Shown here piece after piece: positions 1 to 4,619 of a stretch of DNA of 5,849 nt. The stretch is from contig JAOUNZ010000068.1 in the NCBI GenBank assembly GCA_029880665.1, forward strand, positions 1-5,849. Reading direction: 5' to 3'. Origin of the DNA: Candidatus Nitrosopumilus sp. (lineage in GTDB: Archaea > Thermoproteota > Nitrososphaeria > Nitrososphaerales > Nitrosopumilaceae). The stretch's first letter is position 1. Every line of letters starts with the position of its first letter. Position numbers and translations under genes: made by a program. The notes under the pieces were generated by a model. That model saw only the letters and a program-made list of their open reading frames with translations, was not told where the DNA came from and ran no database searches.

Positions 1-14
1 TGGGGTTAGCAAGG

Positions 15-37
15 ATTAAATTTTTCATATTAAGGGA
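15..37 (+). promoter_or_regulatory. Possible TATA box and ribosome binding site of L11
   Basis: An AT-rich element, ATTAAATTT, at 15-23 is centred about 26 bp before the L11 ATG, the usual archaeal TATA-to-start distance for a leaderless transcript. AAGGGA at 32-37 lies 7 nt before the same ATG and could act as a Shine-Dalgarno sequence if transcription starts further upstream. The two readings compete. The window begins too close to the gene to tell whether L11 has its own promoter or belongs to an operon with an upstream gene, which in many archaea is spt5/nusG. Confidence 0.3.
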
Positions 38-44
38 ATTAAGC

Positions 45-524
45 ATGGGCGAACAAAAAGTATCATCACTTGTAACGGGGGGAGGAGCATCTGCGGGTCC
101 GCCATTGGGTCCAGCATTAGGTCCTCTGGGAGTTAACATTATGGAAGTCATTAAATCCATCAACGACAAAACTAAAGATTTTGAAGGAATGAAAGTTCCA
201 GTAACAGTCATTGTCAATACAGATACAAAAAAATACGATATTGAAATCGGCATTCCTTCAGCCGCAGCTCTTATTATGAAAGAGGCTGGAATTTCAAAGG
301 GTTCAGGAGCATCAGGAACACAGTGGGCAGGAGATGTTACACTAGATGCAGTTATCAAAGTAGCAAAGACTAAACTTGACAAATCTTACGCTACTTCATT
401 AAAATCAGTAGCAAAGACCATCATCGGCACATGCCTAGCATTAGGAGTTAAAGTAGAGGGAAAGACTCCAAAAGAGATCACCGCAGAGATTAACGACGGT
501 AAATGGGATGCAAAATTCCCTTAA
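45..524 (+). CDS. rpl11: Large-subunit ribosomal protein L11 (uL11)
   Basis: This is the 159-residue archaeal form of L11, which binds the GTPase-associated region of 23S rRNA and, with L10 and L12, forms the stalk base contacted by elongation factors. The N-terminal domain (about residues 8-75) carries the family signature GPPLGPALGPLGVN at 18-31. The rRNA-binding C-terminal domain includes KGSGASGTQWAGDVTLDAV at 85-103 and a helical segment to about 137. A tail of roughly 20 residues after that is typical of archaeal rather than bacterial L11. The ATG at 45 is chosen because it directly precedes the conserved start of the family and has AAGGGA 7 nt upstream, although the frame is open to the window edge. 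The stop shares TTAA with the stop of the convergent Lrp gene. Separation from L1 by that gene is unusual, since the two are commonly adjacent. Confidence 0.97.
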   Translation: MGEQKVSSLVTGGGASAGPPLGPALGPLGVNIMEVIKSINDKTKDFEGMKVPVTVIVNTDTKKYDIEIGIPSAAALIMKEAGISKGSGASGTQWAGDVTLDAVIKVAKTKLDKSYATSLKSVAKTIIGTCLALGVKVEGKTPKEITAEINDGKWDAKFP

Positions 525-976
525 GTAATCAAGTAAACAGGATCTTTAGCTGTCTTTTGTAACTCTACAAAGGTTTCGGAGTTTTGTACGCCTTCAATTT
601 TACCAATTTTTTCTATTACCACCGAATGAAGTGCCTCAAGATTCTTTGCGTAGACGTGAATCAGGATATCAAATCTTCCCGTCACTTCAGAGATTGCGAT
701 AACTTCTGCAGTTTCCATGAGTTTTTTATGAATTGAATCCTTAAACTTTGGATCTCTGTTGATTCCAACAGTTGCCTTGACACCTATTCCCAAAAGGGAG
801 TCATCTATCTCAATAGTAAATTTCTTGATTAGTTTTTTCTTCATCAGTCTTTTGATTCTGCTATAAAGGACAGAGGCATTAATTCCTAGTTTTGTAGAAA
901 GCGTAGGGACAGAGATAGAGCCATCACGGGTCAATTCAAAAAGCAATTTCATATCTAATTCATCAAATTTATGCAA
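521..976 (-). CDS. Lrp/AsnC family transcriptional regulator
   Basis: This 151-residue protein has the Lrp/AsnC layout. An N-terminal helix-turn-helix spans about residues 3-50 (FDELDMKLL, then ISVPTLSTKLGINASVLYSRIKRL). A linker strand follows, and a C-terminal RAM-type effector and oligomerisation domain spans about 65-140 with the typical VTGRFDILIHVY at 99-109. Family members bind DNA as dimers to octamers and often respond to amino acids or other small metabolites; the ligand cannot be read here. The start is a TTG at 974-976. No ATG lies between it and the upstream in-frame stop, the helix-turn-helix begins right after it, and a TATA-like box sits 26-30 bp upstream. An internal ATG (residue 9) would cut into the first helix. 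The gene is convergent with L11 and divergent from L1, so it may regulate itself and the L1-L10 genes; that is inference. Confidence 0.93.
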   Translation of the reverse strand: MHKFDELDMKLLFELTRDGSISVPTLSTKLGINASVLYSRIKRLMKKKLIKKFTIEIDDSLLGIGVKATVGINRDPKFKDSIHKKLMETAEVIAISEVTGRFDILIHVYAKNLEALHSVVIEKIGKIEGVQNSETFVELQKTAKDPVYLIT

Positions 977-1000
977 GATATTAGAAAAACCAGGTTATGA

Positions 1001-1010
1001 TTTAATATAT
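1001..1010 (-). promoter_or_regulatory. TATA-like box of the Lrp gene
   Basis: On the minus strand this reads ATATATTAAA. It is centred about 29-30 nt upstream of the TTG start at 976, placing transcription initiation at or just before the start codon, as in leaderless archaeal genes. It also supports the TTG start choice. Confidence 0.5.
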
Positions 1011-1035
1011 GTAGGTTTTGACCAAAATTCGGGTG

Positions 1036-1069
1036 AAATTCTAAATATTTTGTCGAAAATATAGAATTT
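1036..1069. repeat. Inverted repeat between divergent Lrp and L1 genes, candidate operator
   Basis: The left arm at 1036-1051 (AAATTCTAAATATTTT) and the right arm at 1056-1069 (AAAATATAGAATTT) pair around the loop GTCG, with only a two-base bulge. Flanking copies of the outer motif lie at 1025-1030 (AAATTC) and 1074-1079 (GAATTA), giving half-sites at about 10-11 bp spacing on each side. Lrp/AsnC proteins commonly bind several phased, AT-rich palindromic sites in their own upstream region, so the divergently encoded regulator is the obvious candidate ligand. Binding is inferred, and AT-rich sequence makes partial palindromes easier by chance. Confidence 0.5.
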
Positions 1070-1104
1070 TTTAGAATTAATTATTATGAGAAATCTCAAT
1101 CTCT

Positions 1105-1118
1105 AAACGATTTTAAGT
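1105..1118 (+). promoter_or_regulatory. BRE/TATA promoter of L1-L10
   Basis: AAACGA (1105-1110), resembling a TFB recognition element, precedes TTTTAAGT (1111-1118), a TATA-like box centred about 28 bp before the L1 ATG. The spacing predicts a leaderless or nearly leaderless mRNA. There is no Shine-Dalgarno-like sequence in front of L1, which agrees. Confidence 0.5.
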
Positions 1119-1142
1119 AGGCTATCTAGAAAAACCTTCGTA

Positions 1143-1805
1143 ATGATTACAGAGTCTCAGTTAGTGGACATGATTAAAGAGGCAAAAGGTGCCACCAAAC
1201 AGAAAAAATTCAAGCAATCCATAGAACTGATTATGAGTTTCAAAGATATCGATGTAAAGAAGGGGTTTGCCCTCAACGAAGTGATTCAGCTTCCAAAGAC
1301 AGACTCCCCTGCAAGGGTATGCATTATTGCTACAGGGGACATGAGTGAAAAGGCAAAACAAGCAAAAGCAGACTCTGTTATCGGAACGGCCGAATTAGAC
1401 AAGTTTGGATCTAACAAGAGAGAATCTCGAAAATTCATCAACAAGTATGACTTCTTTTTGGCAGACACTAAAGTGATGCCAGTCGTTGGTAAAACTTTGG
1501 GTCAACTTTTAGGTCCAAGAGGAAAAATGCCTACGCCAGTTCCGTTTGATGCATCAATTGACGCTTTCTTACAAAGATTCAGATCATCAATCAAAGTCAG
1601 AACAAGAGCATCGTTGTCAGCATCATGTAAAATTGGTGATGAGTCAATGGATGATGCAGATTTGGCAATCAATGCGCATGCAATAATCAGTGCAATTGAA
1701 AAGAAACTGCCAAACGGTGAGAAAAACATGAAAAGAATAATCATAAAAACTACGATGGGCAAACCAGTCAAACAGGTCCAAGAGGTCAAGAAGAAATATG
1801 CATGA
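1143..1805 (+). CDS. rpl1: Large-subunit ribosomal protein L1 (uL1)
   Basis: This 220-residue protein forms the mobile L1 stalk at the E-site side of the large subunit and helps release deacylated tRNA. Its length matches archaeal L1. The most diagnostic stretch is VGKTLGQLLGPRGKMPTPVP at residues 115-134 in the second domain. The flanking first domain is built from residues 1-67 and about 155-220, with the lysine-rich end typical of the family. The start is the ATG preceded by a TATA box at leaderless distance. Its last 8 bases overlap the start of L10, so the two are almost certainly co-transcribed and translationally coupled. In some archaea L1 represses its own operon by binding its mRNA; I could not identify a convincing L1 target here. 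Confidence 0.97.
   Translation: MITESQLVDMIKEAKGATKQKKFKQSIELIMSFKDIDVKKGFALNEVIQLPKTDSPARVCIIATGDMSEKAKQAKADSVIGTAELDKFGSNKRESRKFINKYDFFLADTKVMPVVGKTLGQLLGPRGKMPTPVPFDASIDAFLQRFRSSIKVRTRASLSASCKIGDESMDDADLAINAHAIISAIEKKLPNGEKNMKRIIIKTTMGKPVKQVQEVKKKYA
1782..1786 (+). promoter_or_regulatory. Ribosome binding site of L10
   Basis: GAGGT, inside the end of the L1 gene and 11 nt before the ATG at 1798, complements the archaeal anti-Shine-Dalgarno core. It supports that ATG rather than the out-of-frame ATG at 1802. An internal gene of a polycistronic mRNA would need such a site, unlike the leaderless L1. Confidence 0.45.
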
Positions 1806-2664
1806 AAATAGAACAGAGTACCCAAAAAGAAAAGCTCAGATGTATCAACAACTACAAGAGCTTCCAAAAAAATACAAAGTAATTGCAGTTATCAAAATGA
1901 GCAAGGTACGTTCATCACAAATTTTACCATTAAGAAAAACTTTCAAGGGTGAAGTTGAGTTTGTAAGTATTAAAGACAAGGTTGCACAGTTGGCACTAAA
2001 CAAAGTCGATGTTTCAGGAATTAAAGAAATTGCCAAAGACTTGGAAGGGCAATGCATGTTTATGTTTACAAACATGTCGCCATTCAAACTCAATGTTTTA
2101 CTGGCCAAAAACAAGATCATGATGGCCGCAAGAGGCGGAGATGTTGCAAGTATCGACATTGTAGTGCCTGCAAAAAATACAGGCATTGCACCAGGTCCAA
2201 TGCTTACAGAATTCAAAGAGGCTGGAATCCCAACCAAGATTGATCAAGGAACAATTTGGATTTCAAAGGACAGTACCCCAGTTGCCAAAGGCGGTGTAAT
2301 TAGTGAAAAATTGGCATCACTTCTAGGCAAATTAGATATCAAGCCAGTAGAGGCTGGAATTTCACTTTATTCAGCACTGGAAGAAGGGACAAGGTATGCC
2401 GAAGAAGAGATGATAATTAATGTTGAGAAGATAAGAGTGCTATTCTCACAAGCACACCAAGAAGCAATATCACTGTCCATTGAGGCAGCATATGTCACTG
2501 CAGATAACATTTCATTGATTCTTAGCAAGGCAGCACAACATGCCCACTCATTGTCTATAGAGTCAGGATTCATGACAGGCGAGACAAAAGAGCAAATTTT
2601 GCAAAAAGCAGAGGCTCAAGCAAGAGCGGTCGCAGGACAAGCAAAAGGCTACACACCAGCATGA
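1798..2664 (+). CDS. rpl10: Large-subunit ribosomal protein L10 (uL10, P0)
   Basis: This 288-residue archaeal P0-type L10 anchors the stalk to 23S rRNA and carries L12 dimers. The rRNA-binding domain covers about residues 1-105. The archaeal/eukaryotic insertion domain follows, with the conserved GIAPGPMLTEFKEAG at 129-143 and a TIWI at 152-155. The C-terminal spine (about 197-274) is made of three successive 26-residue units, 197-222, 223-248 and 249-274. The last two are clearly alike (AxSLSIExxxxT...ILxKA) and the first more loosely, matching three L12-dimer binding helices. The protein then ends in GYTPA. There is no acidic linker and no GLxxLFG tail, which P0 of several other archaea shares with its L12. 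The start overlaps L1 by 8 bp and has GAGGT upstream. L12, normally the next gene, is on the other strand. Confidence 0.96.
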   Translation: MHENRTEYPKRKAQMYQQLQELPKKYKVIAVIKMSKVRSSQILPLRKTFKGEVEFVSIKDKVAQLALNKVDVSGIKEIAKDLEGQCMFMFTNMSPFKLNVLLAKNKIMMAARGGDVASIDIVVPAKNTGIAPGPMLTEFKEAGIPTKIDQGTIWISKDSTPVAKGGVISEKLASLLGKLDIKPVEAGISLYSALEEGTRYAEEEMIINVEKIRVLFSQAHQEAISLSIEAAYVTADNISLILSKAAQHAHSLSIESGFMTGETKEQILQKAEAQARAVAGQAKGYTPA

Positions 2665-3059
2665 ATTTCTTGTATCTTGGAATTCCAGTAATACCTTATT
2701 GCAGGCAATCTGATACCAGTAACAACTACAAAGAAGGGCGAATCTAAAACATCCGATAGTTTAGCCAAAATGACATAGATTGGATCAGAAGATACGGCAG
2801 CGAACTAATCCGAATTTCACGTTACAATTTATCCCATCTTCAACTACAGTTGTCAAGACAAGTATTCAAAATATTTTCTGCATGGCAAGAGATTCCTTTA
2901 GATCCAATCACTGCAACCATATTTGTTCAAAAATGCCTGACACCAATGATTCAACACATTAGAAAACAAGAACAGATTATTCGTGTAGGTTGGCAATATT
3001 GCTAATTAAGAATCGACAAAAGCAAAGAACAAAATTAAATTGGAAAAAAGTAAAGTTGT
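2665..3059. other. 395-bp region without an intact gene; possible decayed or frame-broken short ORF
   Basis: Neither strand offers a convincing complete gene. The best candidate is on the plus strand: frame 2760-3005 is open for 81 codons (QNDIDWIRRYGSELIRIS..., ending VGWQYC) but lacks any early ATG or GTG. An upstream segment in another frame, 2692-2775, ends in SDSLAKM and would join smoothly if the AAAA at 2767-2770 had one more A. An ATG at 2661 overlaps the L10 stop as ATGA and opens a third-frame start (MNFLYLGIPV) that stops at 2745. These pieces could be a short gene coupled to L10 that suffered two frameshifts, or chance open frames. On the minus strand a 50-codon stretch (AAVSSDPIYVILAKLSDV...) overlaps the end of L10 and also lacks a start. 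I recognise no family and no structured RNA. Confidence 0.3.
3011..3049 (-). terminator. T-rich terminator after L12
   Basis: Starting 11 nt past the L12 stop, the minus strand has T6 (3049-3044), followed by further T-rich runs down to about 3011. Archaeal termination relies on such oligo-T tracts without needing a hairpin. Its position directly after a highly expressed ribosomal gene supports the call. Confidence 0.4.
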
Positions 3060-3362
3060 TTAGCCAAATAATGAAGACAATCCTTCCATGGCTGCTTCTT
3101 CGGTTTTACCCATATCTTTTGGTTCCTCTTTCTTTGCTTCACCACCGGCTGCTGCATCTGCTGGTGCGGCTGCGGCTGCAACTGCTACAGGTGCGGCTTT
3201 AACTGCCTCATCGATGTTGACATCGGCCAAGGCTGCCACTAGTGCTTTAACTTGGGCTTCATTAACATCTGCACCAGATGCTTTAACAACTGAGCTGATA
3301 TTTGCCTCGTTAACTTCTTTGTCTAGCTTGTGAAGAAGTAAAGCAGCATAAACATATTCCAT
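3060..3362 (-). CDS. rpl12: Large-subunit ribosomal protein L12 (P1-type stalk protein)
   Basis: This 100-residue archaeal aP1 protein forms dimers that bind the L10 spine and recruit translational GTPases. The N-terminal helical dimerisation domain is residues 1-57, starting MEYVYAALLL, with the SVVKASGADVNEAQVKALVAAL-type helices at 24-45. Next comes an alanine-rich flexible hinge at about 56-73, then a charged segment (KKEEPKD), then the factor-binding tail EGLSSLFG at 93-100. The ATG at 3362 begins exactly at the family start and has a TATA-like box 29 bp upstream. The gene is convergent with L10, so it cannot share the L1-L10 transcript, and L12, needed in several copies per ribosome, has independent transcription. 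The hinge is rich in GCN repeats and raises local GC. Confidence 0.96.
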   Translation of the reverse strand: MEYVYAALLLHKLDKEVNEANISSVVKASGADVNEAQVKALVAALADVNIDEAVKAAPVAVAAAAAPADAAAGGEAKKEEPKDMGKTEEAAMEGLSSLFG

Positions 3363-3384
3363 TGTATCGAGATTTTCTTGCTGG

Positions 3385-3395
3385 ATAATATAAAA
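3385..3395 (-). promoter_or_regulatory. TATA-like box of L12
   Basis: The minus strand reads TTTTATATTAT, centred about 29 bp upstream of the L12 ATG within the 64-bp gap to the neighbouring gene. It shows that L12 need not depend on read-through from 3427-3936, and it predicts a leader of only a few bases. Confidence 0.5.
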
Positions 3396-3426
3396 CTATG
3401 GAGAAGTTACGTCTGAGATTTTAAAA

Positions 3427-3936
3427 TCAGTTGAGAATTTTGAGACTTCTGCAAACAGCGTATAATGTTCGTTTCAAGGTTGGATCCACCAGAGTATCCA
3501 TTCTGTGTTTTAAAACTCGTTTTGCCTCATCCCTTTCAGCCCCAGGGGGCAAAGACAAAACAGCATTGATGAATTCCGGTAGAGATTCTCGAATCCAGCC
3601 ATCAAGCATCCCATAAATTTTGGGAGGAAGAATATCACACTTGTCAACATCAAGATCTAGGACCTCTGTAAAATTTTCATGTTCCACTCTATACACTAGA
3701 GCCAAAACAACATTATCAGGAGTCGGGTGTTCTAGGATTTCTCGTGAGCGTTCTCCCGTTTTTCCTTGAGCAATCTTATTTTTCAAACCAACTGGGTTAA
3801 CAATGACGCCATTAACGCCTACTTTTCTTCCATCAATGCCAGTCACTACACCAAAGATAAAGTCATTAAACTCGCCATTTTTTTTGACGGAGAATATCTG
3901 GGTTCCTTCTTTCAGAGTAGGTTTTCTTCCGAACAT
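3427..3936 (-). CDS. Conserved-looking hypothetical protein, 169 residues
   Basis: I do not recognise this family. The protein is soluble: no signal peptide, no membrane segment, no Cys/His metal cluster. Residues 1-60 look beta-rich and small-barrel-like (TQIFSVKKN, then FIFGVVTGIDGRKVGVNGVI at 26-45). Residues 63-125 are mixed, including LDLDVDKCDILPPKIYGMLD at 93-112. Residues 117-169 are helical and basic (AERDEAKRVLKHRMDTL, LKRTLYAVCRSLKIL). The ATG is supported by a TATA-like box about 24 bp upstream, giving a leaderless start. It lies upstream of L12 on the same strand with a 64-bp gap, but L12 has its own promoter, so a functional tie to translation is only suggested by position. Codon use is like its neighbours, so it looks like a real gene. 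Confidence 0.85.
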   Translation of the reverse strand: MFGRKPTLKEGTQIFSVKKNGEFNDFIFGVVTGIDGRKVGVNGVIVNPVGLKNKIAQGKTGERSREILEHPTPDNVVLALVYRVEHENFTEVLDLDVDKCDILPPKIYGMLDGWIRESLPEFINAVLSLPPGAERDEAKRVLKHRMDTLVDPTLKRTLYAVCRSLKILN

Positions 3937-3955
3937 GATTAGGGTGCATGTGTAT

Positions 3956-3965
3956 TCTATTTATT
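3956..3965 (-). promoter_or_regulatory. TATA-like box of the hypothetical gene
   Basis: The minus strand reads AATAAATAGA, centred about 24 bp before the ATG at 3936, consistent with leaderless initiation at the start codon. Confidence 0.45.
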
Positions 3966-4014
3966 CCTGCCCAATCAGACATAATTCTTACAAATTAAAT
4001 CAATGCAAAATACC

Positions 4015-4038
4015 CAAAATCAGAACAGCATGATTTTG
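4015..4038. repeat. Perfect 8-bp inverted repeat in the divergent spacer
   Basis: CAAAATCA (4015-4022) and TGATTTTG (4031-4038) are exact reverse complements around an 8-base spacer. It lies in the 316-bp gene-free region 3937-4252, between two divergent promoters. It could be an operator or a small hairpin. No gene on the plus strand ends here, so a terminator role is unlikely. Confidence 0.4.
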
Positions 4039-4123
4039 TTACCAAAGTATTTTTCTATGCTTTGATAGATGGGTTTTTTGTTAGACGATGTTTAACAAAC
4101 TTTCCACATGAGTAAATAATTAG

Positions 4124-4170
4124 AGTTTGTATTTTATCATTTTTACACACTTCCAAGAAAATACAAAACT
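4124..4170. repeat. Long inverted repeat in the divergent spacer
   Basis: AGTTTGTATTTT (4124-4135) pairs with AAAATACAAAACT (4158-4170) along 12 base pairs with one bulged base, around a 22-base loop. It sits about 85 bp upstream of the GTG at 4253 and upstream of its TATA-like box. It is a candidate operator or the stem of a small RNA. I see no tRNA, CRISPR or other recognisable RNA in this spacer, and no ORF of note. Confidence 0.4.
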
Positions 4171-4222
4171 TCTTGTTTCGTACAGGATCTGAAAAATTGA
4201 ATATCATGCGAATCATAATCGT

Positions 4223-4231
4223 ATTAAAATA
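4223..4231 (+). promoter_or_regulatory. TATA-like box of the membrane-protein operon
   Basis: ATTAAAATA is centred about 26 bp upstream of the GTG at 4253, the leaderless spacing. It lies only 10 bp from the ATG at 4237, which would be too close and whose frame stops after 15 codons. The box is the main evidence that translation begins at GTG 4253. Confidence 0.45.
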
Positions 4232-4252
4232 ATATTATGTCCAGATTACAAT

Positions 4253-4619
4253 GTGATTACAGAGCGTTCAAGAGATTTAGTTAAAAAAAATCCAGGATCC
4301 TGATGAACCAGAAAAGGAAAGAATTGAGATCGATATCAAAAAAATTAATGAAGTAATTTCAGACGAAATATCCGAATTTGATGAGGTAAGTAAAAGCCTC
4401 AGTGGAAAAGAAAGAGAATTCTTTGATAGAATAATTAGAAAATGCAAAGAAAATGAGGTAATGTTTGAGGCAAAAAACAGGCAAATAAAAGAAGAACTTG
4501 AAATGAAAGAAACTACAGCAGATATGAAAAAAGACGGCTCAAAAAAGGCCGAGAAGACAAAATTTTCTAATTATATGAACTACATTGCGGATCCACGCTT
4601 GGAGTTATTGGCGCACTAA
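4253..4619 (+). pseudogene. N-terminal part of a membrane-anchored helical protein, frame broken at an A8 run
   Basis: From the GTG at 4253 the frame reads ITERSRDLVKK and then meets eight A residues (4283-4290), after which it stops at TGA. Removing one A continues in the next frame as IQDPDEPEKERIEI and stays open to TAA at 4617-4619. That second stretch is about 110 residues, very rich in Lys and Glu and probably a long helix or coiled coil, with no early start codon of its own. The open stretch without a start, the promoter spacing at the GTG and the sense of the joined sequence argue that this is one coding region with a one-base insertion. The insertion could be a sequencing error, a real mutation, or a site of transcriptional slippage. 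The last codons in this frame (ADPRLELLAH) look out of frame, because a hydrophobic stretch is encoded there in the frame of the next ORF. No known family is recognised. Confidence 0.6.

Noticed and set aside
1..20. Stop codons at 7-9 and 18-20 as the end of an upstream spt5/nusG gene
   Set aside because: Fewer than six codons are visible in either frame, too few to support any gene call.
1179..1197. GGC...GCC hairpin near the start of the L1 gene as an L1 autoregulatory site
   Set aside because: The stem is only 3-4 bp and lacks the internal-loop features of known L1 binding sites.
1502..1867. Minus-strand 121-residue open frame opposite L1
   Set aside because: It lies across two confident ribosomal genes, and its hydrophobic, Phe-rich product is the usual antisense of Lys-rich coding sequence.
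1845..2237. Minus-strand 130-residue open frame opposite L10
   Set aside because: It is entirely inside L10 with no promoter or recognisable domain.
2780..2962. 60-residue plus-strand ORF starting at TTG
   Set aside because: It competes with the longer open run 2760-3005 in another frame, has no ribosome binding site or promoter, and no recognisable family.
2665..3059. A structured RNA such as RNase P or SRP RNA
   Set aside because: The region is AT-rich, I found none of the conserved core motifs, and no extended stems stand out.
3088..3333. Plus-strand 81-residue open frame rich in Ala and Ser opposite L12
   Set aside because: It is the antisense shadow of the alanine-rich L12 gene; its composition follows from GCN repeats on the other strand.
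3803..4033. 76-residue plus-strand ORF overlapping the hypothetical gene
   Set aside because: Half of it is antisense to the gene at 3427-3936 and the rest crosses that gene's promoter; nothing supports expression.
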